Source: Oscarella lobularis (lineage: Eukaryota; Porifera; Homoscleromorpha; Homosclerophorida; Oscarellidae). From it: a stretch of DNA of 64,000 nucleotides. Each line of letters opens with the position of its first letter. Positions within the stretch are counted from its first letter, which is position 1. The position numbers and the translations under genes were made by a program. The notes under the pieces are model-generated. The model was not told the origin of the DNA and ran no database searches. It saw nothing but the letters and a program-made list of their open reading frames with translations. The DNA lies in the NCBI RefSeq assembly GCF_947507565.1, contig NC_089181.1, positions 2,675,614 through 2,739,613 of the forward strand, written 5' to 3'. Of this stretch, positions 32,005 through 44,246 are shown one piece after another.

Positions 32005-33741
32005 CTAGAAAGTTCCATCTTTCATAGAAGACCGTTGAAACGCAGGAACAGTTTGAGCCAGAAATATTCTAGAGAGACGAATGACGGTAGAGAGTGGAAG
32101 TGGAGGGAGAGATCCTCACCTTAGACGTTCAGCCATGTGCTCAGGCGTCCATCTGGGACTATACGGATAGTCAGTGTACGTTTTGAAGTAAGGCTCCCCG
32201 TTCAGCTCGTAGTAGAGCGACTGTAAAATATAGACGGGCCGATCCTGAGGAAACGTCAGGGGAACGTGTACTGCAAATTTAAAACGAAAGGCAAATCTAC
32301 CAAAAAAAAAGAAAGCGATTTTGTCGTTCATACTGAGTAATATATAGTGAAACGGCTGCTGAGCGAATTGAAACCGAAACGACATCGACGAATAGCTTTC
32401 AGAATCATATTCAAGTAGGGAACTAAACGAAAAGAAGATATAAACCAAGCGACTCCAATGCTAATATTTATTTTTTCTATATAGCGCACCTTCGAAATTG
32501 ATCGACGAACGTCGTGACGAGATCCTTTCGTTTATCGTGCGCAATTCGAAGATCGTCGACGCGATTCTCGAGCATGGCGCACACGTGCGGCACGTAGTCC
32601 ATGAGACACGACCCCCTCTGACCGCCCCACTGGGGCATAGAAAACGTCGAAGCGGCACCGATAGACCTGAGAAAAGAAACGTCAAAAGAGGGGAAAAAAA
32701 TTCTTCCTTCTTAATTAGCTAGGGCAACTTTTCAAGACGAGAGCTGAGTCGTAACTTGGTTCGCACGCGATCGTAGGTGGGTCCGTAGAAGACGAGCGAA
32801 AGCGTCGCCGCATCGTCGCCAGGCAAGTTCTGTGTGTACCATGAACATTTCGTTGAAAATAGCAAGCTTTTTTATACCCGAGTGAAATAGGAGGGAATCA
32901 ATGAAAAGTCGACTGGCAATTGAATGCAGAGACGAGTTCTTCTCTGAGTCTGGATAAGAAGCCGGTAAGAACGATTTTTTAGTTTTTGTGCACAACGCGT
33001 TTTTAATTGCCTCCTGCGTTTCCTTGACGACGTACGTTTCAAATCGACTATACTCGTCGTTTTCCGACAAGAAATCCGTTTCGAAGCGAATGACGTTGAC
33101 TCGTCGAGCTTCCGTGAGCTGATAATCGCGATATTGCATCAATAGCTCGAATACGGCCGCTCGCAAGCAATTTTCGTCACTCGAATCCCAATCTGTTAGA
33201 GTCTAAAAACGCGCAAACGAGTCACTAACGTTTCGAACTGACACAATTATAATTAATTTAATTTATTTATTTTATTTAATTAGACTTCGTCGAGGCGATA
33301 ACGTTTTTCTCGCCTTTAGATTGGCCAATTTTGGGCAGAAATCTACATCGTCGAATATGAAGTCAGGCGCCTGTCTGGGTCGGTTTGAGTTGAAGATGAC
33401 TTGCCCTAGCGAATATAACGACTGTATGTCAACTCAATATCGACGATGGATAGATACGTGTCAAAACCGCGATTTTTTTGTGTAGCGTAGTCGCGGTGCT
33501 TACATCTGAGGGTCGTTCCGCAGTAGGGAATGCTGATTGTGAATCGATCGCAGTTGCCGTCGTCTCGTCGCGCCGTCAAATCTCTAATCGAATTTTTTTT
33601 TCGAGCCGGCCACACGATGTGCGATCGCACGAACCCTGATCTGCAGTCGATGATTTCCAGCGAGCCGCCGCGAACGAAACTGCCGCAGCCGCCGAGGAGA
33701 TTTCGAACGAGGGGCACGATTTGTGCATTCAGTTCGTCCAT
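32005..33741 (-). CDS. BABAM2: BRISC and BRCA1-A complex member 2 (BABAM2/BRE)
   Basis: A multi-exon minus-strand gene from the ATG at 33741 (MDELNAQIVPLV) to TAG at 32005-32007. The upstream frame continues but has no ATG. Matching blocks include NCDRFTISIPYCGTTLR, a PPDFIF-like APDFIFDD, a central region with ARRVNVIRFE, LPLTFPQDRPVYILQS and the C-terminal DYPYSPRWTPEHMAERLR. Two UEV-like domains are expected from the family. The protein is the scaffold of K63-specific deubiquitinase complexes: BRCA1-A in the nucleus and BRISC in the cytoplasm. Its start codon is 58 bp from that of the divergent mesothelin-like gene. Confidence 0.88.
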
Positions 33742-33799
33742 TGGTGATACGGGCAACGACGAAAACGAAGACGCCCCGTACAAGTAGTCGCTGAAAATA

Positions 33800-36700
33800 A
33801 TGAGGTGGCAGTCCTACGTTGTCTTGACACTTCTCGCCTGCAGCCAAGGTATGAATACGAGCTGACCGCGGACTGCACTCTCCTCGCTTTTGTCTGTGTC
33901 TCGAAAGTACTGTACAATGTGTTCGATGGGTGTGGTCCCCGCAAACGTTTTTCTATTTTACAGCAGGAAATGGATTTTTATTTGACAACTTTGGCGGCGG
34001 CGGCGGATTCGACTTCGGCGATCTAACCTCGAACATTGGAGACTGTACGCTGCAACCCTTGACTCGTGGAATGTTGACATCACACGTCTATTTTTAGTCG
34101 TCGACAATCTCGATCTTTCGATGGTGACCAAAACGTGCGTGGGCGCGGCGCAGAAATCAAATGTATCAATTCGCTTAATTTTTGTGTTCTGCGACAGCGT
34201 GCAAAAACATCTATCGAATCTGAACAAGAACGTGCAAAAAGCCTTCTCCAGTGCAGCGGATCTAATCAAACTCTCTTCATCCGATCTCTTGTCAATACCG
34301 ACAGACGTTTTCGGAAGTCTTTCGGTGGGAAAGTCTTGTGGATGTGTCGATGTTCGTTTGTGACCGACGGTCTCTTTAGTCTTCGTTGCTTAGCAATTTC
34401 AATTCGTCGACGGTGAAAATTTTGGCGAAAAAGTTTACGACGGCTAGCACGTCGGTCGTGACGCACTTCTTTTCGAATATTCCTTCGCAGTCGTTCATCT
34501 CTAGTTTGAGCAGTCTTCAGGTTTGTGATATATTGATATTGGGGATTCTATTTAGAAAAAAAATTAATCTTTTGCGCAGAACTTGAACTTTCAACGAAGT
34601 CAGTTGAATGGAATTGCGAAGGCGTACAAGAAAGCGGTTGGCGACGTGTCGACGTGGACGAAAAAAGCGTTTAGCGATTTGGGAAAATTCGCCAAAGGTC
34701 TCACCTCGACCGACCTGGGAAAAATTGCGAAAAACATCTTCGACGACGTGTAAGGAAAAAAAAAGAACGTACATCAACTTTATTCAATTGCATCTTTTAT
34801 TTGTTTCACTTTCTAGTCTCGACGACTTGCCTCTTGACAGTTTCTCGTGGAGTCAGGCCCAGGGAATGTTTAAAAGTGCCAAAAACGCGTGGGGGGATTT
34901 CTCGTCGTGGACGGCAGATCAACTCAAGAAATTGAAAAACGTCGCCGCGAATCTGCCCTCGTCGAACATCCTAAAATTGTCTTCGAGTGCGGTAAGCAAT
35001 TGGGACGTCGATTTTTCGTAGGCGAGGAAACGGTAACCCGTTGCTTGGCTCCCTAAAGATTTCTGGAGTTGTCAGCGATTGGAATAGCCGAATCGGCTGG
35101 TCTCGACTTCAAAAGGGAGCTATTGCCGAGAAACTGAAGAGCAGTTGGGGTGGCTTCTCTTCGTGGAGTGCAGACTACTTGAAAAAGTGACTACTTTATC
35201 TAATGTTTATCGTATTCCATGTCTTTTTTAGGGCTGCGAATCTTCTCGATGGCCTAAACGTTCAGGACTTCAGTCAACTTAATTTCAGTTCGCTGATCTC
35301 GTCTTCCGCTCTCGCCGACGTCGCCGCCAATCCGTGGCTCAACTCGAAGCAACTTGGCGTTCTCGTGTCGAAACTGAAGATGAGCTGGGGTCCAATTCAG
35401 CGCTGGACAGCGCAGCAAATCCGCAAAGCTGGACGCTCTCTCAAAGTCCTCTTGCCGAAAGATTTACTCATGCTAAACGTCTCTGCCATTGTGGATCAAT
35501 TCAACAGTTTGGCCAATGATTGCGGTTTTAGTTTCTCGCAGGTTCGATCGATATACGTATATGCATATAGTTTGAATTTTCCTGATTCGCGTTCCTTAGA
35601 CCAACGTTTTGTTGACTCGTTTCCTTGACGCCGCTCGATCCGGAGATGTCTCGTTGCCCTTAGGACAAGTCTGTGTTTTTTTTTCTTGACGTCTCTCCCA
35701 CTTTCTACGGTTCTCTTCTCGCGTCCAGATGTCTGCTTGGACTGGTCAGAGTTTGGATAAGCTGAGCTGTCTTGCGCGCGGTTTCGTTTGCGGCGAATTT
35801 CGCAATTTGAAAGACGGCGTCGTTCGATCCGCGTCGAAGGTCATCAGCAATTCCGATTGGTCTCTTCCCCAATTGCGGCTGCTTGTGAAAAAGGTGCGTG
35901 ACAACTTACTGGTATTCAACCTCGAGAAAAGCCGCCACGTTCGTTGCCTTTAGTTTGGCCAAGTGGACGACTTGAGCGACTTGAAGGGCTTGGTTGGGGG
36001 CATTTCTCGCGATGCGATACGCAGCCTCGGCTGGAGCAAGACAAACGTGACGAAACTTGTTCCGGGCGCTTTGAAACAATTTGGCAACGCTCAGGTATCT
36101 AAAAAGAGTCTTAGTACTCTTCTCACAGAGCGAATAATTCCTCGTACTTTCTCTAGTTGATGGCGTTAGCAGAGGCGGGATTGAACTGGATTCAAGATGC
36201 CGGCGACAGCGGCAGCGATGACTTTTGGTCCGCAGACAAAATCAGGTAGACGCGCGGTGTCGACTCAACACTGCTGCCTTATCACTCGTTTTGCATGCAT
36301 AGGACATACGGTGACGTGCTCAGAGGCTTCTCCCGCGAAGACATGGCAAGCAATGTTCCGCAAGAATTTTTCACCGACTTCGTCAATGCTCTATCGGAGA
36401 TTTCCGACGTGACCGAACGCCAGGCATAAGCAGACAAAAAAACAGAGTCAATGATCGGGAATATTTATTGCACGTAGGTAAAGACAGCTATCGATGGATT
36501 CAAAGCCTATCACAACATCACCAAGTCGTCCGATCTGAGCAAATTGACAGCGATTGATATAGCCGAAATTGGACCAATTTCTATCAGTCTTGAGTACGTC
36601 AACGTCACAAAATAGCGTGGTTTCTTTTCTATCTGATTTTAGCGTGGACGAGCTGAAGGCTTTGACTCCGGAAGCTTGCCAGGAAGTTCTCGTACAAATT

Positions 36701-38618
36701 GGCCAAGCCGGCGACAACTTTCACAAGTGGGCAAGCGAGACGAAGCTGATCTCGGTCGCAAAATGGGCAATTCAATGTTTGGTAGAATGACGACGATAAT
36801 TGGCGAATAAAACATTTATATGTTTTGCCATTCTGTTTTTTTGCAGAAAGCCGTCGATTCGTCAAGTCAGTCCGTTCTATCGAGTGATCACGTCGCTTTG
36901 CTGGGCCATTTAATTGAATTCTTGGACGACGATACCTTGAATTCGATCGACCGAGATGCCGTCAAAGACTCGTTTCCCGAATGGGGAAGTTTCAGCGACG
37001 CGGACGAGCACGCCGTGGAGAAATTCGCTCTCCTGGTCAAGAAGCATCTGACGTGCGAATTTTTTTCATTGCCTTCACTCCAAGAGTCTAAGAGATGTTC
37101 GTTGTATTTAGGTTGGACTCCCTGACGGTTCAAGACGTCGTTCGTCTCGGAAACATCATCAAAGGCTTCGCTTTGTCTGATCTGGCCAATATACCGGACG
37201 TAGGACGAGAAGACTTTGTTCTTAGAATTGTCGACCGTTTTTTTTTCTGAAGGAAGCAATCGCTAATGCCGTGAGCGAAATTGGAGAAATCCTTTCGCTT
37301 GACGGCGAACGCGCCGAGGCACTGATTGCGAAAATAAAGAAAGTGTGGGGATCTGGTAAGTTTCTTTTCAAGAGGGAGAGTCTGTCTTCTGATGCTGATA
37401 AGACTCTATTTATAATAGACATTTCAAAGTGGTCGGCGAGTCAACTGAAGAATCTCGGTCGTCTGTTCGTGGGTCTCACGAGTGACGAGATCGAGTCGAT
37501 TGCCGAGGACGCGTTCGATGACGTCGTCGATCTTCTCGGCGAACTCGACCTTTCGAGGGATCAATTGCAGGCGGGAATTAATCTCGCGAAAAAGGTTATT
37601 GTCTTCGTCATCGTCGATGTCTTCGTGATATGCATTTTCAGGTTTGGGGCGACCTCAAAGCGGCTGCGCCGCAGAATCTCAAACGCTTGGGCAATCTGCT
37701 CACGTCGCTCTCGGCTGACGACGTTGCCGACGTAATCAACAAGACGCTCTCCTGCGACGACTCGCTCTACAGTCTCAGCCAAATCAAGTCTTGGACGTCT
37801 GATCAGGTCAGTGCTATACGTCGTAGAGGAGAGAGGGTGCCAGCTAATTCATCTCGCCAGGCGGACAAAGTCGTTCAAAAGGCGAAGATGCAATTCGGAT
37901 CGCCTTCGTCTTGGTCCGGAGACTTTCTTAACAATTTGGGCAGTTTCGCTAAGAGCCTGTCTGTCAGCGATTTGAGCCAAGAACTCTCGTCGTCGGCCCT
38001 CGAGTAAGTGGCCTATGTGTACTGTCGACCCGTTCTATTATCGTGTCTGTAGTGAAGGAGTGGGCTTGCTTGGGAGTCTCGACTTGTTGCCGGCGAAAAA
38101 GAAAGCGGTAGTTGATCGTCTGCTCTCAGGCGTTTCTGACATCCAAAGGTTGGAGCGTTCACGTATCAATGAACTGGGCGATCTTCTCGGTACGTTGAAT
38201 TTTGCGAGTTTTCGTTGTGATATTATTATGAGTTTGGGGGTGGTTAGGGGGCCTAAGGGAGTCAGGTGTGCAGTCATTGACCACTGATCAAATTGATGCC
38301 ATCGATGCCGATACTTTTCCTCGTCTGGACGACTTTGTGAAGGTACACTTATTAGTTTCGACAGTAGAAAAATGATGCTACGGAATGATTTTTGCGCAGT
38401 TCATGTCAGTCGACCAATTGAAGACTTTAGGAGCGGACCAGGCTCGTTCTGTTTCTGCGGCTCAGGTCAGCGGATTGAGTGCTGAGCAATGCGTTGCACT
38501 GAAGGAATCAGCTGGCGATTCTACTAATACCTGTTCTGTATCGCCAACTGGTGGGGCTGGAATCAACGTGGCTACATCCTTTGGCCTCGTTGCTCTAATG
38601 GCACCTCTCATTTTTTAA
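33800..38618 (+). CDS. Mesothelin/stereocilin/otoancorin-like GPI-anchored protein
   Basis: A large multi-exon gene. It opens with a signal peptide (MRWQSYVVLTLLACSQG) and a Gly/Phe-rich stretch, and ends in a hydrophobic tail after a Ser/Gly-rich linker (VATSFGLVALMAPLIF), a typical GPI-anchor signal. The body is a long array of helical repeats with the pattern W-S/T-x4-L-x2-L-x3-GL-S/T-x2-D-L/I, for example near 35270-35500, 35730-36160, 37430-37560 and 37870-38000. This pattern and the tail match the stereocilin/mesothelin superfamily, whose members act at apical cell surfaces and in extracellular attachment. Exact exon limits were not resolved. Confidence 0.7.
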
Positions 38619-39395
38619 GATGGGCCCAAGCATTGTTGCCCAAACCTCATTTGCGCTATGCTGCTGCTGCTTTCGTCTTTTCGCTGCTTCTTCTTATCCT
38701 ATGGCTGAGCAATTCAATTCCTCCGCCTTCTCTAGCTTCTGCTTCGGCTGTAAGTGTAGGCCTATCCGTCGTTGCCGTAGCAACATCCGAAACCTCTCAA
38801 TTACAGTTATTACGGTAAATTGGTGACGAGAATGGGCGAATGAGATCAGCTAGCGTACGTTGGGGTTCACACGCGAACTTTAGCCATCGAAATACTTTCG
38901 TTTCGGGACTTTCTTGCCCTGATCAATCAGTCGCTGACAAATGTCCCGAATTGACTGTCAACTGGCGAGACGCTCGCTCTTTCTTTCTTTCTCGGCGGCA
39001 TTGCACTGGTGTAGACGTCGCCAACGTGGTCGAAATCAAAGCTCTGAGCGTGCTTTGCGAGATTGGGAAATAGAAAATCGCTTTCGCGATCGATTTCAGT
39101 CTCAGCGACGCGTCGAAAGAGAGCGTTTCCGCGCGCCTTTCTGCCGAGAGACGATATGGCGAGGAAAAGCTTCAGTGTGGCGTCGAATTCGTCCAAAGCT
39201 GCAGAAATTACATACTCGTCGATGCAATTCGAGCAATAGAAACGTACTAGACCAACAGGACGTCGAACATCGAAGAGCAAAGGTACGGGACTCTTTTGCG
39301 CGGGGAAGACGAAAAAAATACTGTAATCGCACGAAAAAAAAGCCAAATCGAGTGCGTACAGTACATACAAGCATGCACATACAGACAATTAGTTT
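38619..39395. other. Unresolved stretch without a convincing gene
   Basis: After the mesothelin-like stop there is no clear gene for about 780 bases. The longest open frames are a 153-residue minus frame (38927-39388) and a 152-residue plus frame over the same DNA, so neither stands out. The minus frame has the more protein-like composition (PVGLVRFYCSNCIDEYV, GRKARGNALF) and could be an exon. It may hold 3' UTR of the gene on its left. Confidence 0.35.
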
Positions 39396-40202
39396 CTAAC
39401 TGTAAAATCCTATCTCTTCGAGCGGCTTTTTGGCTCGAGTCTTCGTCCTGGCTTTGCGCGTGCAGAGAACCTAAAAAAGAAGAGACAAAATCTGTTCAAT
39501 CTGTCCGTGTACGTACCTTTTTGCAATGCGTTCGCATTGGCATTATCCAGGCCACACCACGTGGAGGTTCGAACGCAGTTAGTGGCCCAAAAATGTTGAG
39601 AGCGAGACCTTGCTTCAACGGCCCGAAGACGACCGGTACGGCCTGGATCGAGAACGGCTCTCCCACACCGTCCCCCCGACCGCGTCGTACCGGGGCCTCA
39701 GAGAGGCCGTAGCCTTTCGGGTGGAATGATGGAATTTATACACAAGAACCGAGGCTACCGTCTCGGGAGAGGACTTACGAAGCGATTGCCGAGTCCACCG
39801 ATTGAGGGCCAGCGTTTATTGTCCTGGGGGTCGGGTCATCTTTCGGGTATAAGTTACTAATCCGAGTGAGGAAATACCACGAGACACTGGGCCCCCACAC
39901 GTTTCTTTGGCAGTAAGTGGCAAACCTTAGCCAGACGCCCGCTCGGCTTTAGCGCGGAGCGCCTGACTTCGCAACTCAAGCCGTCCACGACCCTTTTGAC
40001 CCCCAGTGCCGATCTTAGCGCCGCAAAGCGACGCCCATCCACTGTGCCTAGCAGTTTCAGTGAGGATCGACAGAAGACTAAACGCTTTGATGACCAACAA
40101 CCAGCTTTCCCAGCTCACGATCAGCCTCAAGGGTTCAGCCCGTTGGCATCCCCCACCCTTTAGCAAGACTGAAGATTGAGCGTGCTCCAGTCGCTTTTAT
40201 AC
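39396..40202 (-). other. Possible minus-strand transcription unit with a TATA promoter, identity unknown
   Basis: A TATAAAAG box lies on the minus strand at 40195-40202, with a CA/TC-type initiator (CTCAATCTTCAGTC) about 25-30 bases downstream. The following 800 bases are GC-richer than the surroundings. Near the far end a good exon pair reads QGLALNIFGPLTAFEPPRG..MRTHCKK, spliced to CTRKARTKTRAKKPLEEIG with a stop at 39396. I could not link it in frame to an upstream ATG. It may be a gene with missed exons, a structured non-coding RNA or a degraded element. I do not recognise it. Confidence 0.3.
40195..40202 (-). promoter_or_regulatory. TATA box
   Basis: TATAAAAG on the minus strand, a full match to the metazoan TATA consensus, followed at the expected distance by an initiator-like TCAGTC. 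I saw no comparable TATA box at most other start regions in this window. Confidence 0.45.
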
Positions 40203-40961
40203 GGAAGATGATGTAATCATTATGCAACATCCGCTGGTGACCTCACTGTGATCAATTCACCAAGGCAACGATACGCTGATTTGCTTTTGAAATTCGCGCT
40301 AGTTTTTCATGTGCTCTTTGCGTGTCCGAATTCTTCGTTTAGGCGCTAAAAACATGGCGGCTCCTCGTGTTCGAGCGACCACGTGTATCTTTTTTTTCAT
40401 TTGGATAATGATTTTCACGGTTAGACGCTCTTCGTAGGGTCGGCTGTTTCGCGCGCGAGTAAAATTCCCGGGTTCAAATCTCAAATGGCCATAGGTCCTA
40501 CTGCATGTATCGATTATATATGCCTTCGCGAGCCGTCTCGGGACGATTTAGTTGATCGAAGACGTCGTTTCGGGGGAAACGAGCGAGCATCGCGACTAGA
40601 TTTCGTCCTCGCCACTCGAAACGACATCGCGAACACGAAGGAACTGCGGAAGAAGGACGGACGGGAGTATAAACACGAACGGAGGGCATCGTAGACGTCA
40701 CGATCCGAGGAAAAGAGACTAAGGTCTTCGAGAGCCCATCGCCAGTAGGAATTGCTCTCGAAACGACACAAAACGAAACGAACGATCGAGTCTTACACTA
40801 AAAGTGCAGTAAAATTCTATTTATTACGTCGACGACTTTGTGAATTGTTTAGCCAATGCTACTTGGTGTCAAATCATGACATCATTGGTGGAGAAAAAAC
40901 GTACAGAAGATTGGCGGCCTAAAACTACTTTTGTATAACGCGCGCGCGCGTCGATGCCAAG
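40203..40961. other. Gap with small uncertain open frames
   Basis: A short plus frame from the ATG at 40354 begins MAAPRVRATTCIFFFIWIMI, which looks like a signal or membrane anchor, and stops after 28 residues at a possible donor site. A later plus frame (to 40694) is basic and ends YKHERRAS. They could be exons of one small membrane protein, but I could not join them with confidence. Nothing else is supported here. Confidence 0.25.
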
Positions 40962-42045
40962 ATGTCCGCCCATTTGAGACGACAAAAGAGCGAGCAGCTG
41001 CAGGTAGCGACTTTTTTCCAAGACCAAACCTTCGTCGTGTCGTCTCTTTGCAGGAAAGCCTCTTGGAAATCGGCACCGAATGGTACGCGCCGAAACGAAA
41101 AGGCTGCGGATTGCGCTGCAAGGACTGCCTTTCGGCATTTTTCACGAAAGGAAACGTTTGCCTGATGGCGTCGTTTTTCATCGGCCTGACAGGAATTCTC
41201 GTGCGAGTTTTTGCAGTGCCGCAAAATTGCGACGACGACACTGATACGTCACTACGACCGGGAAACGACACCTGTAGCAAAGCGGTCATCGAGATAGCGC
41301 GATATTTCATCGCTTTCGGACTATTCGGATTTGCAGGCGGCTTCACTAATTGGCTTGCAATTATGATGATATTTTATCGGATTCCTCTCGTTTATGGGAG
41401 TGGGTAAGAAGGCAAAGGAACCTAGAAAATCATATTATAGATTAATTTTTTAGGATTATTCCTAATCAACATAGAAAAATAAGCGAATCTGTTAAAGCCG
41501 TGATAACGAATACCTTTTTCAACGAGACGTTTTTGAGTACGTTCACGGGGCAGAAAATAAGTCACTGGGTGACGACGCACGAAACTGGAAAACGCTTGGA
41601 AACAATTCTCCAGTCACCGGACGTCGATCACGTACTAAACGCAAAGCTCGATCAACTCTACAGTGACAATGCCGGAGAAGTACTGAAGGCAATTGGACTA
41701 GAGAAAGAAAAATTGAAGCCCATGGTGCAACCGTTTCTTCTCGGTCTCAGTGCCGATATAACACCAGCTCTAGGAAGAAAACTAGCTGGAACGAAGGTCA
41801 GTACGACTCTGTTCAGACTCATTAGCACTTTTTTCTTTAAAAAGGGCTCGGCTGTTCAGTGGCTCAAGCGAGAGGTGGACAATTACATGACGTCGCGAGC
41901 AAGGGAACTGACAAAGGAGACAGTGACCGATTTATTGAAACAGGTTATAGGAAAACACTTGGGTTGGATAGTCGTTTGGGGAACGGTGTTGGGCGGGCTG
42001 ATTGGCATCCTGTCCCAGGCCGTTCACATATCACCCCAATACTAA
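40962..42045 (+). CDS. DUF445-family membrane protein
   Basis: Three exons join cleanly: 40962-41003, 41054-41403 and 41454-42045, giving about 328 residues. The middle has a membrane segment (GNVCLMASFFIGLTGILVRV) and a second one containing FGFAGGFTNWLAIMMIFYRI, the DUF445/YheB signature (GG-TNWLA with a following basic IPNQHRKI). The C-terminus ends with another membrane segment (WIVVWGTVLGGLIGIL). The family is widespread in bacteria, where its role is unclear, and occurs sporadically in eukaryotes. Its TAA stop (42043-42045) overlaps the stop of the convergent gene on the minus strand. Confidence 0.75.
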
Positions 42046-44023
42046 TCGTTCTCTGAAAACAAATCGTCGTCTTTGCTGCTTTGAACTGACTCGTCGCTGA
42101 AAAATTCCAGCGAGACGTCGTGGTCTTCTTCTTTTTCTTTGGCATTTTCTCTTCCAGTTTCATCGTCCGTATACCAGTCGAGATCATCTGATGATAACCA
42201 GTCATCAGACGACCAACTGAAATCGTCGGCCGTTATAGCGGCGGTCTGGTTAGGTCTTTTATATGAATCGGTGCTCGCTTCGCTGTTTGTCTCCCACAGA
42301 CCCGGAAAATCGGAATCGTCGTCGTCGCTCCAGGAAAGGAAATCGTCCGTATCCGGAACTAGAAATTCGTCTGTTGTTGAATGTCGCGGCGTCTCGTCCG
42401 TTCGACGGGGCGAGGACTTCTGAAAGCGGCGTATTCTTTCGCCAAGCCAAGTGTTCACATCGTCGACTCCGCGCAACTAAAACAAATACAGGCAATCGTG
42501 GTAGTACTGTACGACTGAATGACTGCCTACCTGCATCTTCTGCAAGCACCTCTGTTGAAATAGCGCGTTTGTTGAACGAGCAACGATGCTTGAGAGACTG
42601 GATGCAATGTGAGCCGACGTTCTGGCACCGAGTGGTTCGTTCTGTGAGAAAGAACAAGGGTGAGTTTGCACTCTTTTTATTCAACCGTTATCACCACTCA
42701 ACGTGTTTTTGTCGTATTCTTTCGAGCAGCTCGGAAGAGACGTCGTGGAAAATTGGCTTGGGTAGCTGATGGAACAACGCGTCAAGGTGAACATTGAGCC
42801 AAGCAAGTAAGTCTAAACTTCAATTAGTATACGATTTCACTCTCGTGTCTCTATCGAACCGTGGTCATTTATTCTTGAACCTGGATTCTGACTGAGGAAG
42901 ATTAGAAAGGCGATGCCTTGAAATCTTCTCCACTTTGATCGGATTGCTCTCAGTTCACGTAGACTCCAAGCTGGCGGAGGAGAGAATTGAAAATTGAATT
43001 GGGAGGAAAAAGCGACTCACGTTCAGTAGGACAGCTAATTTGATTTCCCGTTTGAAGCCCGTGTTTTTTCCAGTCTGCTAATTGGCCAGCTGGCACGTTG
43101 AACTGCCGAAGTGGCACATTTCCCGGACCAAAAGCAGCCATCTCGATTAATTAAAAAATACCATTGAATAAGTGATTTTTTCTTTTATCTTACGCAGAGA
43201 AAAGAACGCGATCGCGTGTGACGAGAAGACAGTCTTCTTTGGACAGGCATCAGCAACGCGGCCGTGAAGACGTTTACGTCAATCAGCGTATCACTACTGA
43301 AGCGGATTTTCGATAAAGTGAAGGCATCGCTGAGAACAGATTTGAGACCGCGTGAATGACTAGAGATTTTTCATCGATTGTCATTGTATTATTGGAATCG
43401 TTGGCTCACCTTTTTTGAGAAAAACTGCCAATATTTGTCGCCGACAATTGCCCGTCGTTGAGTGGAAGTGGTAGAACCCAAATGGTCGCGTCAGCAGCTT
43501 TGATAGTAACCCATTCGTCTCCCATCTTCAAGTCAATGCGTACCTAATGAGTACACACGCGTCGAATGGAAAGGAGACTCTCTGTTCGATTGTGCTTTAC
43601 ACTTGGAAAGACTATGTTCAAGAGCTCGGCGTAGGATCGAAGTACGCGGAAAAAACGTATCAGATCTCCCTCTGTCATCAAAGTCGTTTGATCAAAGCGG
43701 AGTCCTGACGGTATATATCATACCATTTCTACGTATCTGAAAATCAATAACGACTTGATTGACGTCTCTCCAGCCGTCATTTCCTCTCGGGATTTCCTCT
43801 CCGCGGGACCGCAAATGGTATGACACTAAGAGCTGGCTCGTCGAATTTTTCTTGCTAATTATTGGGTTCATTTTCAGAGCCTCTGACGTTCCTGCAGCAT
43901 AATATGAAAATCAAGAAAAAATGAATCGTTCTTCTAATTACGCCTGACGACGTCCCGCAAATTCATTGTCTCTAAATTGGATCCGACAACGCTGAGTCTC
44001 ACTGAGCAATAGACATTTGTCAT
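42042..44023 (-). CDS. Unidentified protein with acidic, Trp/Ser-rich C-terminal tail
   Basis: Exons join in one frame from the ATG at 44023 (MTNVYCSVRLSVVGSNLETM) through blocks such as TEGDLIRFFRVLRSYAELL, DEWVTIKAADATIWVLPLP, SDTLIDVNVFTAALLMPVQ, FGPGNVPLRQFNVPAGQLADW, LPKPIFHDVSSELLERIRQ and GARTSAHIASSLSSIVAR, then an exon ending at TAG 42042-42044. The last exon is rich in Asp, Ser and Trp (DFSWSSDDWLSSDDLDWYTDD). I do not recognise the family. Frame continuity over at least eight exons with GT-AG introns of about 50-70 bp supports a real gene. Confidence 0.6.
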
Positions 44024-44246
44024 TAAAAAATATGCTACTTTGTAAGTAGGCGGGACCTCCGGTCGTTTCCTGGAGACGCGGTCGCTCAGTGACGTCAACG
44101 CGAATTTCACTGAATGAACATCGCGCTTTTTTAGCGTCAGCCGACTCCTGATTGGCTAAAACGAGCCATTGGAGAATCTGCGCGAGGATACGTATTTTTA
44201 AACGCGTGCTCGAAGCAAGAAACGTTTTCGCGTTCCTTGACGATAA

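Noticed and set aside
33742-33783. Upstream extension of BABAM2
   Set aside because: The open frame starts at a non-ATG codon (TTG); the ATG at 33741 fits the family N-terminus.
38620-38826. Hydrophobic small open frames after the mesothelin-like stop
   Set aside because: The hydrophobic frame has no ATG start, and the frame with an ATG is not membrane-like. Probably 3' UTR.
39440-40200. Ribosomal RNA, 7SL, 7SK or RNase P RNA
   Set aside because: Compared by eye with remembered conserved blocks of these RNAs; none matched. A covariance search would settle it.
40435-40484. Possible tRNA gene suggested by a GGGTTCAAATC box
   Set aside because: Only the B-box-like word is present. No A box at the right distance and no cloverleaf arms pair.
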